Source: Candidatus Kuenenia stuttgartensis
GTDB lineage: Bacteria; Planctomycetota; Planctomycetia; Isosphaerales; Isosphaeraceae
Assembly: GCA_945865635.1 (NCBI GenBank)
Contig: CAMBEP010000019.1
Coordinates: forward strand, 17,234-81,233
Direction of reading: 5' to 3'
DNA: 64,000 nt
Shown: positions 18,035 to 27,013 of the stretch, piece by piece
Position numbering within the stretch: position 1 is the first letter of the stretch
Layout of the letters: every line of letters begins with the position of its first letter
Notes under the pieces: model-generated
What the model was told of the DNA's origin: nothing
Database searches by the model: none
Seen by the model: the letters and a program-made list of their open reading frames with translations, nothing else
Translations under genes and position numbers: made by a program

Positions 18035-19623
18035 TTTACGCTTTTACCTTTAGAAGGAATTTCTAAATAAGATTTGACATCGGGAGTTAATTCGGGATGA
18101 ATCTCAGGAAGCTCAGCTTTGGGATCGATCTTTTTAAGTTCCCAGTAGATTCCGTCAGGTCTGTTTTCGATCAAGCGAGAAACGCTTCCCGGAGCTGGAT
18201 CAGCATTTCTGACGGGCAACCATTGAGCCAAGTCGGCTTTAATATCATTCATTTTAATGTCGCCGGCAAGATTAAACCATTCGTTTGGGTCTTTCTGTTC
18301 GTCATAGAGTTCTTCAGATTTGTCAGAATAACGGATGTATCGCCATTTTAATGTTCTGACGGAATGATTATTTTGCCCATGAGTGGTCAGAGCTGGTCTA
18401 AATCGTGGTGTCGCCGCATGTTGTAATTGTGGGAGCAGGCTTAAGCCTTCGAGGTGGTTGCGAATCGGTAATTTGGCAAGTTCGAGGAGTGTGGGGTAAA
18501 CATCGAGCAGTTCGACAGGTTCGTTGCATTTTGAGCCGGGTGTGATACCGGGACCCGACCAGATTAACGGAACCCTTGTGGATCGCTCCCATAAGGTATT
18601 TTTCCCAGTGATACCTTTTTCGCCCAGATGCCATCCGTGGTCAGACCATAAAACGATGATTGTATTCTGATGAAAACTTTGTTGATCGAGGGCATCAAGC
18701 AAGCGGCCCAGTTGGGCGTCCATGAAGCTGATACTGGCGAGATAGCTGCGAACAAGGTTCTTCCATTGATTCTCACGTTGGAGCCATGCCAGCCTGGGTT
18801 CAGGAAGGGACCAGTGAAGGTAATCGGCAAATTTTGGCAAATCGGATCGATCATCGGCTTTGACAGGTGGCAGATGTAATTGATTTTCAGGATAGAGATC
18901 AAACCATTTTTGTGGAGTAAAACATGGCACGTGGGGGCGACGAAATCCGACCCCGAGGAAGAATGGCTGAGGCATATCAGAGTTCAATTGCTGGATGGCC
19001 CAGTCGGCCACTTTGTAGTCTTCCAGTGAGGAATCTTTTGAGGGAAAAATGCCCCAGTCGACAGCGGTCATGAGGGATGGAGTCTTGACGAACTTTACAG
19101 GTGGAAATGGCCCGTGCGAGCCATGATGCCCCCAAAGGTCAAATTCTGTGCCGGGTTTTCTGCCGTCAGGTTCTGGATAGGCATCGTGCCAGATTTTTCC
19201 AGTTGTGCGGGTTTGATATCCTCCAGCTACAAGTGCCTGGGGCAGGCTAACGACATCTTTGAAACCGGGCACGTTGCGGACGCTTGGTTCCAAGGCATAG
19301 ATACCGGTTGTGGAGGGCCTTAGGCCTGTCAAAAGGCTGGTTCTTGAGGGGTTGCATAGTGGCGACTGGCAGTGGGCGTTGGTAAAAACGGTTCCCCGGC
19401 TTGCGAGACGGTTGAAGTTTGGCGTTTTGACCTGTGGGTGGCCACTGAGGGGTTCGACCCAGTCGTTAAGATCATCCACAGCGACCATCACGATATTCGG
19501 GCTTTTCTGTGGCAAAACGGCCTGATCAGCAGCAAGACTCTTACAAAGACTGAAAATGGATGATATTGTGAGGACTGTGAATAATAAAATCAGATGTTTT
19601 ATAGGGAGGGAGTGTGCAAGCAT
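18031..19623 (-). CDS. Secreted sulfatase, iduronate-2-sulfatase-like (first gene of operon)
   Basis: A 530-residue sulfatase with a signal peptide of about 30 residues. It differs from the two downstream paralogs: the formylglycine motif is CNPSR (Cys90-Arg94) in SPLCNPSRTSLLTGLRP, and the metal site reads VAVDDLNDW. Both are features of the iduronate-2-sulfatase subgroup. GKIWH and SDHGWHLGEKG also match that subgroup. It is the first gene of a five-gene minus-strand operon (three sulfatases, NHL protein, AlkA glycosylase). The probable promoter lies in the 190-base space shared with the divergent sialidase-esterase gene. Activity on uronic acid 2-O-sulfates is plausible but unproven. Confidence 0.94.
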   Translation of the reverse strand: MLAHSLPIKHLILLFTVLTISSIFSLCKSLAADQAVLPQKSPNIVMVAVDDLNDWVEPLSGHPQVKTPNFNRLASRGTVFTNAHCQSPLCNPSRTSLLTGLRPSTTGIYALEPSVRNVPGFKDVVSLPQALVAGGYQTRTTGKIWHDAYPEPDGRKPGTEFDLWGHHGSHGPFPPVKFVKTPSLMTAVDWGIFPSKDSSLEDYKVADWAIQQLNSDMPQPFFLGVGFRRPHVPCFTPQKWFDLYPENQLHLPPVKADDRSDLPKFADYLHWSLPEPRLAWLQRENQWKNLVRSYLASISFMDAQLGRLLDALDQQSFHQNTIIVLWSDHGWHLGEKGITGKNTLWERSTRVPLIWSGPGITPGSKCNEPVELLDVYPTLLELAKLPIRNHLEGLSLLPQLQHAATPRFRPALTTHGQNNHSVRTLKWRYIRYSDKSEELYDEQKDPNEWFNLAGDIKMNDIKADLAQWLPVRNADPAPGSVSRLIENRPDGIYWELKKIDPKAELPEIHPELTPDVKSYLEIPSKGKSVK

Positions 19624-19816
19624 GACGTTTTCTGGCCGTTGATATTGAGAGAGGATTAGCAGTAATCATGATAAGGAACTCAGATTCAGCTTGGAAGAGT
19701 TTACCGCAAAAAAAATTGGGACTTGCGGGAGTGTTAAGAACGGATTAACTTAAGAAGCATCACGACGGACTGAAAAACAAAGCCATTTGAAGAACATCAT
19801 CAAGAGGAAACGGGCA

Positions 19817-21562
19817 ATGTTCAAGAGCCGAAACATCAATCCATGGATCATGGCGGGAAGCTATCTTTTCCTGAGCTTGTTTGGCCGGATCAGTGAAGGA
19901 GTGGAGAATCCCAAAATACTTGAGGTCCGAAAAATCTGGGATCAGGGTAAACATAATGCATTTACAGATTTAATTCGTTTTCAGAACAAATGGTATTGCA
20001 CTTTTCGAGAGTCGGAAGGGCACGTAGGTGGCGATGGTTCAATAAGGCTCTTGGAAAGCCAGGATGGGGAGGAGTGGAAGTCTGTTGCGAATATTACAGA
20101 AGCAGGAATTGATTTGAGGGATCCAAAATTATCGATTGCAAATGATGGAAGATTGATGATTGTATCGGGCGGTTCGGTTTATCGTGGTGGAAGGGTGCTG
20201 TTGGGCCGCCAACCGCGGGTGATGTTCTCGAAGGATGGAAAAAACTGGACGTTGCCAAAACGAACGCTGGAGGAAGGCGATTGGCTTTGGCGGGTAACGT
20301 GGCACAAGGGAGTGGCGTGGGGAATCGCCTATGATCCTCAGGCTCGCGAGCAGGCATCAGCCAGGGCGGCAGCAAATCAGAGAGATGCTATTGTGAAGGG
20401 GCCAGCGGACTGGAAATTAAAGTTGGTGAGAAGTCTGGATGGTGAGAATTATGAAACGGTGACATCTCTTGATGTGCCGGGATTTGCGAATGAAACCACG
20501 GTGCGATTTTTAAAGGATGAGACGATGGTGGCTTTTATCCGGAGGGAATCAGGCAACCGCAATGGCTGGATTGGGACGAGTAAGCCGCCTTATCGGGAAT
20601 GGTCCTATGAGGAATTGAATTACCGCTTGGGTGGGCCGAATTTCCTTGTCACTGACGATGGTACGATATGGGCCAGTTCAAGGGATCATCGCCAAAAAAT
20701 TGCGAAAACAGCCATCGGGCGAATGACGACCAAAGAGTATGAGCCAGAGTTGGTTTTGCCGAGCAGCGGAGACAACAGTTACGCAGGGATGGTGATGCAT
20801 GGCGGATTGTTATGGATGAGTTATTACAGTTCTCACGAAGGAAAATCGGCAATTTATCTGGCAAGGTTACAATTGCCGGAAGGTAGAGATGTGATTAAAC
20901 CGCCGGCGAATTTAATGAAACGGGTGAATATGATCATGGTGGGAGATTCCACGATGAGCAGTTACCTGAAACCGCCTGCGGACAGGCCAACATTGACAGG
21001 CTGGGGGCAGGTCTTTGGGGAGCAATTTCAGGCTGGGAAGGTCGAAGTGAATAATCGGGCGGTATCTGGCATGAGTACAAAAACATGTCTTGAGAGTGGT
21101 TATTGGGATAAAACATTGAGAGAGGAAGGGCAGTATGTGATGATTCAGTTTGGTCATAATGACCAGCCGGGGAAGGCGAAATCCTCACCTGCGGAGAGCA
21201 CATTTCGCGACAATCTCAAGAGGATGATTACCGATGCACGGCAGCGGGCGATGCAGCCCATACTTTTGACGCCGGTGGCCCGTAGAACATTCGATAAAGG
21301 GCATGCGACAAGTACGCTTGGGCCATATGTGGACGCTGTCAAGGCTGTTGGGCAGGAAATGAACGTGCCGGTTCTGGATTTACATCAGGCCAGTTTCGAG
21401 ATGTTTGAAAGGTTGGGAGATCAGGGCTCGGAGGATTACAGTCCATCGGAAAATGACAGGACGCATTTTTCAAAGAAAGGTGCAGAAAAGATTGCAGCGC
21501 TTGTTTCACGGCTATTATCTGAAAATAAAGAGTGTACGAGTCTGGCCAGAGAACTGAAATAA
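19817..21562 (+). CDS. Sialidase-like propeller fused to SGNH acetylesterase
   Basis: The ATG at 19817 is preceded by a good Shine-Dalgarno sequence (GAGGAAA); the open frame also has a TTG 30 bases upstream. After an export signal, residues about 30-355 form a sialidase/BNR-like beta-propeller, with repeated aspartate-box-like stretches. Residues about 368-575 are an SGNH hydrolase of the rhamnogalacturonan acetylesterase type: nucleophile Ser378 in GDST, GHND at 446-449, and the catalytic DRTH (Asp547, His550). The enzyme could bind or trim a glycan with the first domain and remove O-acetyl groups with the second. The combination is unusual. It faces away from the sulfatase operon and shares its upstream region, suggesting the same polysaccharide. 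Confidence 0.88.
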   Translation: MFKSRNINPWIMAGSYLFLSLFGRISEGVENPKILEVRKIWDQGKHNAFTDLIRFQNKWYCTFRESEGHVGGDGSIRLLESQDGEEWKSVANITEAGIDLRDPKLSIANDGRLMIVSGGSVYRGGRVLLGRQPRVMFSKDGKNWTLPKRTLEEGDWLWRVTWHKGVAWGIAYDPQAREQASARAAANQRDAIVKGPADWKLKLVRSLDGENYETVTSLDVPGFANETTVRFLKDETMVAFIRRESGNRNGWIGTSKPPYREWSYEELNYRLGGPNFLVTDDGTIWASSRDHRQKIAKTAIGRMTTKEYEPELVLPSSGDNSYAGMVMHGGLLWMSYYSSHEGKSAIYLARLQLPEGRDVIKPPANLMKRVNMIMVGDSTMSSYLKPPADRPTLTGWGQVFGEQFQAGKVEVNNRAVSGMSTKTCLESGYWDKTLREEGQYVMIQFGHNDQPGKAKSSPAESTFRDNLKRMITDARQRAMQPILLTPVARRTFDKGHATSTLGPYVDAVKAVGQEMNVPVLDLHQASFEMFERLGDQGSEDYSPSENDRTHFSKKGAEKIAALVSRLLSENKECTSLARELK

Positions 21563-21571
21563 AAAAAGACC

Positions 21572-21602
21572 GTCGCAGGATATAAAAAACATATCCTGCG
21601 AC
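21572..21602. terminator. Intrinsic terminator between converging genes
   Basis: A perfect 12-bp stem (21572-21583 and 21591-21602) with a 7-base A-rich loop. A run of seven A lies on its left side, giving a U-tract to minus-strand transcripts of the HGSNAT-like gene. It sits 10 bases after the stop of the fusion gene. Confidence 0.85.
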
Positions 21603-21623
21603 TGAAGTGGCTCAGGACCTGAT

Positions 21624-22916
21624 TTAGAAGCGCAGGAAAATCTTGTGTATGTAGAGGAATCGGGCGTAGAGGAATACGAATGAGAGCCCGACGATGACAA
21701 GCAGTAATGAACCTGCTCCTGTGGCAATATGGTAATCTACCCAAGCCTTGACATCGCCACCTACGAATCGATCAGCGAGTTTGCCGAAGCCGAGGAGGCT
21801 GTTTGTGAGGTAGAGTGTAATTGCATTTGAGCCGATCCAGACGAAAGGCCAGGCCCAGGATTTGAAACCGATGACTTCAATCACCAAGTAAAACAAGCCG
21901 AGTAATGCCATGCTGAAGCCACCTGCCACAAGGACAAACGAGCTTGTCCAGATCTTCTTGATGATTGGGAGATATTCGTTCCATTGAAATCCGATGGCGG
22001 CCAGGGCCAGGCCCAGAGCGATCAGGATCAAGGCCTTGAAGAGGGGTTTCATTTGGCCTTCGCGTAATAAGAGACCAGCCAGGATACCCAGCATGGCAGA
22101 GCCTATGGCGGGGATCATGCTGAGAATGCCTTCCGGATCAAAATAAGTATCATATTTTCGGCCTGGGAGCAGGCGCCAGTCGATGTAGTTGACAAGGTTA
22201 TAGCCCTTTTCAAATTGGCCTTTTGTTGTGGCGGTAATTTGTTGAAGGATTTCAGATGGCTCGCTGCTGCCGGCCTTGGCAATCAGTGGTTCGAGCGATT
22301 CTTTGGTGAGTCGGACATCGGGAAATGGAATGAAACTGAGTGCGGCCCAATAGCCCATCAAGATTGCAACAGTGATTCCGATCAGGGTTTTTGGACGTTT
22401 TGGTCCGACAGTCAGAAAAATCAAGGCTGCACCACCATATCCGATTGCAATTCGTTGAAGCACACCGAGAACGCGGATATTGGGCCAGAGGTTGCTCATT
22501 CCGCCTGAGTAAAAGATGCCGCAGAGGAATAATAAAACGGTGCGAATGATGACACGCTGAAAGGCCTTGCCACGTCCACCGTTTTCATGGGCTTTTGAAA
22601 GTGAGTAGACGGTAGAAACGCCGGCCATGAAGACGAAAAGTGGGAAAATCATGTCGTAGAAATGAAATCCGGCCCAGTCGACGTGGGAAAGCTGGGTAGA
22701 GACTGTTTCGGTGACGGGATTCTTATCCATTCGGTCGAGGGCGCGGGCCAGTGCGTCGCCGCCGAGGATCCAGAACATGTCAAATCCACGAAGGGCATCG
22801 AGGGCCATCAGTCGATCGGTTTTGGGTGTCGAAGAGTCATTGGCCGTGCCGGAGAGGGATTCAAGCAAGGCGGCCGATGGCGGATTATCCGGTTTTTGGG
22901 CAGATTCGAGATTCAT
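21624..22916 (-). CDS. HGSNAT/NagX-like membrane acyltransferase (DUF5009 type)
   Basis: The start at 22916 gives a 430-residue protein; longer open-frame starts add no recognisable sequence. About ten membrane helices follow the conserved LMALDALRGFDMFWI (residues 37-50), the entry motif of the heparan-alpha-glucosaminide N-acetyltransferase-like family. The motif FHFYDMIFPLFVFMAG, with His and Asp, is typical of planctomycete and Bacteroidota homologs. The human relative moves acetyl groups from cytosolic acetyl-CoA to terminal glucosamine across the membrane. A bacterial role in acetylating amino sugars is inferred. The neighbouring fusion gene carries an acetylesterase, so the pair may add and remove acetyl groups on glycans, but they are on opposite strands. 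Confidence 0.87.
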   Translation of the reverse strand: MNLESAQKPDNPPSAALLESLSGTANDSSTPKTDRLMALDALRGFDMFWILGGDALARALDRMDKNPVTETVSTQLSHVDWAGFHFYDMIFPLFVFMAGVSTVYSLSKAHENGGRGKAFQRVIIRTVLLFLCGIFYSGGMSNLWPNIRVLGVLQRIAIGYGGAALIFLTVGPKRPKTLIGITVAILMGYWAALSFIPFPDVRLTKESLEPLIAKAGSSEPSEILQQITATTKGQFEKGYNLVNYIDWRLLPGRKYDTYFDPEGILSMIPAIGSAMLGILAGLLLREGQMKPLFKALILIALGLALAAIGFQWNEYLPIIKKIWTSSFVLVAGGFSMALLGLFYLVIEVIGFKSWAWPFVWIGSNAITLYLTNSLLGFGKLADRFVGGDVKAWVDYHIATGAGSLLLVIVGLSFVFLYARFLYIHKIFLRF

Positions 22917-23148
22917 TTGCAAATGATTCCTGAAAGTGTAGAGAGACTTGACAGAGGTCATATGGATTCGCTCAAAAGGCTGTCTGTTGATCCATAGTAT
23001 GATCTGGTGGTGCAATGACAGTCCAGAGATTTCCGGCTGGGAAGTCCTTGAGGCCTTCTAAGAAGTCGGTTAGGATTCAGAAATCGTTCCAGACCAAGTT
23101 TACAGGTCTTGAAAAAGACTCTCTCCATCAAGAGGAATCGGAAAACCC

Positions 23149-24048
23149 ATGATAACGCGTCGTGATCTTGTGCAAGGGATTGGTCTGGGCATTGCTGCCG
23201 TTTCCATCACAGAAAACCGAACAGAGGCTGCTGAAGGCGAAGTGATACCACTTTGGCCAGGCGAGGCCCCGGGCGAAAAGGCTGGGGAAGTGGGTGAGGA
23301 AGGGCTGATGGAGCCACTGCCGAAGCAGAAGCAGGTCAAGCGGCGGAAGAATGTGACGAAGCCGCGGCTGACGGTGCATGAGCCCAAAGGCGATAAGCGG
23401 TCCGATGCGGCGGTGATTATTTGTCCGGGTGGTGCTTACAATATTCTTGCGGATGAGCATGAAGGCACGATGGTGGCCGACTGGCTCAACGGGCTTGGAA
23501 TTACGGCGTTTGTGCTGCGTTATCGCGTTCCCCGGCGCAAGGGCAAGCCGATGTATGAGCCCGCTTTGCAGGATGCTCAGAGGGCGATCAGGCTGGTGCG
23601 TCAGAATGCGGCCAAGTGGAAAATCAATCCTGACAAGATCGGCGTGCTGGGTTTTTCGGCAGGCGGACACCTGGCAGCCATGGCCTCGACCGCTTATGAA
23701 AGGGAGATGTATCCAGCAGTGGATGCAGCAGATAAGCTCTCTGCAAAGCCCAATGCCTCGATTTTGATTTATCCTGCGTATCTGGCAGAGAAGGGGGCCT
23801 TGGTTGAAGATGTGAAGATCACCAAAGCGACACCAGCGGCGTTTCTGGTGCATGCACACGATGATCCATTGTCTTCAGAATCAAGCGTGTTTTATTATCT
23901 GGCCCTTAAGAAGTTTGGGACACCTGCCGAACTGCATGTTTACACCAAGGGTGGGCATGGCTATGGCATGATGGATGAAGGGCTGCCGACCAACCAGTGG
24001 CCGGCCCGATGCGGCGAATGGCTGAAAGTCATGGGCTGGCTGAGCTGA
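23149..24048 (+). CDS. Alpha/beta hydrolase, acetyl-xylan-esterase-like
   Basis: A 299-residue exported hydrolase with a twin-arginine-like start (MITRRDLVQGIGLG). The first half carries the VIICPGGAYNILADEHEG region typical of this esterase group, with an oxyanion-hole GG. The nucleophile is Ser170 in GFSAGGH (168-174). Acid Asp238 or Asp239 lies in HAHDDP, and the catalytic His270 is in KGGHGYG. Such proteins deacetylate xylan or other plant or algal glycans, or act on small esters. SD-like AAGAGGAA lies upstream. It stands alone between two minus-strand genes. Confidence 0.9.
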   Translation: MITRRDLVQGIGLGIAAVSITENRTEAAEGEVIPLWPGEAPGEKAGEVGEEGLMEPLPKQKQVKRRKNVTKPRLTVHEPKGDKRSDAAVIICPGGAYNILADEHEGTMVADWLNGLGITAFVLRYRVPRRKGKPMYEPALQDAQRAIRLVRQNAAKWKINPDKIGVLGFSAGGHLAAMASTAYEREMYPAVDAADKLSAKPNASILIYPAYLAEKGALVEDVKITKATPAAFLVHAHDDPLSSESSVFYYLALKKFGTPAELHVYTKGGHGYGMMDEGLPTNQWPARCGEWLKVMGWLS

Positions 24049-24062
24049 TAATTCAAAAAGTC

Positions 24063-24094
24063 AATCAGGGCGATCCTAGCAGACCGCCCCGATT
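24063..24094. terminator. Terminator-like hairpin between converging genes
   Basis: A 10-bp stem with one mismatch (24063-24072 and 24085-24094), followed by a T-rich stretch on the plus strand. It lies between the ends of the hydrolase and NAMPT genes. Confidence 0.6.
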
Positions 24095-24108
24095 TGATTT
24101 TGGTTTGC

Positions 24109-25506
24109 TTACGAATAACCGCTTGCCCGTTTGCGGATTTCATCAAATGAGGCTTCGTTTTGTAATTTCCCATCAACATAAACAGGTTGTAAAACACTTT
24201 CAGGGCTTTGATCGAGCGAATCCGGAACGGTGATGGTCTGCAATTCGCCATTCGTATTTCTTATTAAATCCTGGCGGCCTGCTTTTGACCATTTGCCTTT
24301 GTCACTGGCAGGTTCTTTACGAATCGGGATGCGTTTGCCATCGATGGTTGCTTCGCAGACTTTATATGCGAATTTCTGGGTGTCGCGATTCACCTTCTGC
24401 AACAATGCCCCGCCCATGCCAAAGACAACATTCGACGCCGAATATCCTGCCCTCAAGACCGTATTCAAGATCTCCTGAATGGTGTTCAAATCAATGCCAT
24501 CGCCCTGAATTACCCGAACATGGTTCAGCAATTTAAATCCTTTGGAATTGAGCTGGTGTCCAAAGGCGTTGTCTAATTTCGATAGGGCACTGACGACTTG
24601 CTGGACCGGGTCGCCTGAATCAACACGAATGACAATTGTGGCGCCTGATTCCATGACTTTTGATTTCAAGACCTTGCCCCAGATATGGGCGATGGCGTGG
24701 TCGATATCGTAACTGTCGCTAACCACGGCGAGGATTGCACCCGGCTTGGCGAATTGATCGAGCATGGATTGATAGGCTTCGGTCTCGCGGCTGCGGCCCC
24801 AGCTTGTCATGGTCGAGTGTTCGGCGGCGGGAATGGAGTAGCCCGCCATCGGGCAGCCGTAATAATTGCGAGCAGCGACAAGTGCAGCGACTGTATCGGT
24901 GCCCTGAAAATTCACGAGATGAGCCAGGCCGCCCAGCATGGCAGATTCGCGGCTTGAAACCCCTCTGGCGCCGAAGTCGTGGAGTTTGAATGGAATTTCA
25001 AAGGCAGGGTCATCGGCCGATTGTATTAAAGCCGTTTCGATGATTTGCCTGGCCTGGAACGACAATGTGGCCACTGTGACAGGATACCAGAGCCTCAGAA
25101 TCATGGTCTCCAGATAGGTGACAACCCAGGGCACGGCGGGGTCTGTGGATTCTACGGTCATCAGTACGTTGTGTGTGGGAACCAGAGTGCCTTCTGGAAC
25201 AGCCCTGATCCTTACGGGCCAGTGCCCTTGGTGGTGATTCACGATCCGATCAAAGCCTGGTTTGGCAAACGGCAGACCATGCTGGGCGAAGAGTTCGGCG
25301 GCTTCAGCGACATGTTCGCTGGTGATGGGCTGAAGCAATTGAGATTTGAGAATCGCCTGAAGGCCGAAGAAAAGGGTTTGAGGGAATCGGCCGCCGCGGC
25401 TTTCAAGGTAAGCAAAAAGGCCCGTGGTGGAGGGCGGATATTGGAGGAAGTGTGAAGCTTTGTAGCTGTCAGTATCGAGAATTGGGTTGAAAGTGATGTT
25501 TTGCAT
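24109..25506 (-). CDS. nampT: Nicotinamide phosphoribosyltransferase
   Basis: A 465-residue cytosolic enzyme of the NAPRTase family that makes nicotinamide mononucleotide from nicotinamide and PRPP, the first step of NAD salvage. It matches the NAMPT branch: N-terminal PILDTDSYKASHFLQYPP, the segment HDFGARGVSSRESAMLGG followed by HLVNFQGTDTVA, and the PRPP-site VDSGDP. The Asp in HDFGARG is the residue that in human NAMPT selects nicotinamide over nicotinate. AEHSTMTSWG carries the conserved active-site His. Length is normal for NAMPT (about 460-490). The gene is monocistronic, ending next to a terminator-like hairpin. Confidence 0.94.
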   Translation of the reverse strand: MQNITFNPILDTDSYKASHFLQYPPSTTGLFAYLESRGGRFPQTLFFGLQAILKSQLLQPITSEHVAEAAELFAQHGLPFAKPGFDRIVNHHQGHWPVRIRAVPEGTLVPTHNVLMTVESTDPAVPWVVTYLETMILRLWYPVTVATLSFQARQIIETALIQSADDPAFEIPFKLHDFGARGVSSRESAMLGGLAHLVNFQGTDTVAALVAARNYYGCPMAGYSIPAAEHSTMTSWGRSRETEAYQSMLDQFAKPGAILAVVSDSYDIDHAIAHIWGKVLKSKVMESGATIVIRVDSGDPVQQVVSALSKLDNAFGHQLNSKGFKLLNHVRVIQGDGIDLNTIQEILNTVLRAGYSASNVVFGMGGALLQKVNRDTQKFAYKVCEATIDGKRIPIRKEPASDKGKWSKAGRQDLIRNTNGELQTITVPDSLDQSPESVLQPVYVDGKLQNEASFDEIRKRASGYS

Positions 25507-25798
25507 GGTGTGAAGAGCGAAAGCAGGCTTTGATTGTTTGACTGAGTATGGCGGGAGGGTGAGCTTGTCGATGAGTGATGAGACGTTTCTGATAAGTTAA
25601 CCGGAATCGAGTCGATTTCGAAAGTCGAGGCTCGAAAATCCGAGAAATTTTTAGAAAAAGGTCGAGTAACCACTTGCCACACTGCCACAAATCTGATTAA
25701 AGAGAGTAGATACCCATGAAAAAATGCGTGAAACGGCTCGGATTGATCCGAACCGCCCTCCGAGTGAATCTTCTCCACCACTGCTAAGGATAGAAATA

Positions 25799-26827
25799 AT
25801 GATTAAGCGACGTGCTCTTGGCCAGATTTTCGGTGCGGCCCTGTGCCTGATGATGGGCGCAACGCTCTCCGCCCAGGAATTGTGGGTGAAATACCCGGGT
25901 AAAGCAGGGGCTGGCAAGGGCAAGAAGGTGGTCTTGATCAGTGGCGACGATGAATATCGATCAGAAGAGTCGATGCCGCAAATGGGCAGGATTCTTTCGG
26001 AACGCCATGGTTTTGATTGCACTGTTCTGTTTCCTGTCGATCCGAAAGATGGGACGATCAACCCGAGCGTGAACAACAATATCCCCGGCCTGGAATCGCT
26101 GAAGGATGCCGATCTGGTCATCATGTGCCTGCGGTTCCGGAACCTGCCGGACGACCAGATGCAGCATGTGGTCGATTATGTCGAAAGCGGCCGGCCGATC
26201 ATCGCGCTTCGCACATCGACCCACGCCTTTAATATCAAGGCTGGCGGCAAGCACTCCAAATATTCCTGGAACGACAAAAAAGAATGGGACGGTGGTTTTG
26301 GCCGCCAGGTGCTGGGCGAAACGTGGATCAGCCACCACGGCCACCACGGCGTGCAGGCCACCCGTGGCCTTTTTGCACCTGGGCAGGAAGGCAACGTGCT
26401 GCTCAAGGGGATCAAGTCAGGCGAGATCTTCGTGCCAACGGATGTTTATGGGGTCACCATCCCATTGCCTGGCGACAGCAAGCCGCTGATTCTGGGCGAA
26501 ATTGCCGTGGGCATGAACCCCGAGGACAAAGCCCTGGATGGCCCAAAGAACAATCCGATGATGCCCGTGGCCTGGACAAAGACTTATCAGACCGCTTCAG
26601 GTAAGAATTCCAGGATTTTTACAACAACCATGGGAGCCAGCCAGGACTTCTCCAACGAAGCACTCAGGCGGCTGATTGTGAATGCCTCGTATTGGGCTTT
26701 AGGGCTTGAAAATGCGATCCCCGACAAAGCCGATGTCGCGATTGTGGGCGATTACAAGCCCACGAAATATTCATTCAATGGCTTTACAAAAGGGAAAAAA
26801 CCAGTCGATTTCGCACTGAGTCCTTGA
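25799..26827 (+). CDS. Secreted ThuA-like domain protein
   Basis: The ATG at 25799 is preceded by AAGGA at good spacing; the open frame extends 75 bases upstream without support. Residues 1-25 are a signal peptide ending at LSAQ. The rest has the class I glutamine-amidotransferase-like fold of the ThuA family: KVVLISGDDEYRSEESMPQ near the start, the LVIMCLRFRNLPD strand and helix, and the SHHGHHG histidine-rich loop. ThuA homologs act in trehalose and related disaccharide use in rhizobia, possibly on 3-keto sugars. Planctomycetes have many exported copies beside Gfo/Idh genes, as here. A second ThuA gene lies on the opposite strand downstream. Confidence 0.88.
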   Translation: MIKRRALGQIFGAALCLMMGATLSAQELWVKYPGKAGAGKGKKVVLISGDDEYRSEESMPQMGRILSERHGFDCTVLFPVDPKDGTINPSVNNNIPGLESLKDADLVIMCLRFRNLPDDQMQHVVDYVESGRPIIALRTSTHAFNIKAGGKHSKYSWNDKKEWDGGFGRQVLGETWISHHGHHGVQATRGLFAPGQEGNVLLKGIKSGEIFVPTDVYGVTIPLPGDSKPLILGEIAVGMNPEDKALDGPKNNPMMPVAWTKTYQTASGKNSRIFTTTMGASQDFSNEALRRLIVNASYWALGLENAIPDKADVAIVGDYKPTKYSFNGFTKGKKPVDFALSP

Positions 26828-26942
26828 AATTCAGAGAAATCGTTACCTAGGATAAAAACAACCATGGATCATGCGTGATTTTTCAGGATCGCACATGATT
26901 CCATTTTGGGAAGTCCCGGATGATCCCGGGCAAGTCGTGCAG

Positions 26943-26979
26943 AGCGGACGCTATCGGTTCAAACCGGATGGCGTCCGTT
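26943..26979. terminator. Terminator-like hairpin between converging ThuA genes
   Basis: An interrupted stem: 26944-26951 pairs with 26971-26978 and 26955-26959 with 26962-26966. A short T-rich stretch follows on the plus strand. It separates the two converging ThuA-like genes. Confidence 0.55.
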
Positions 26980-27013
26980 CTGTTTCTAGTTCGTGAAACT
27001 TGGCCAAAGCGGC

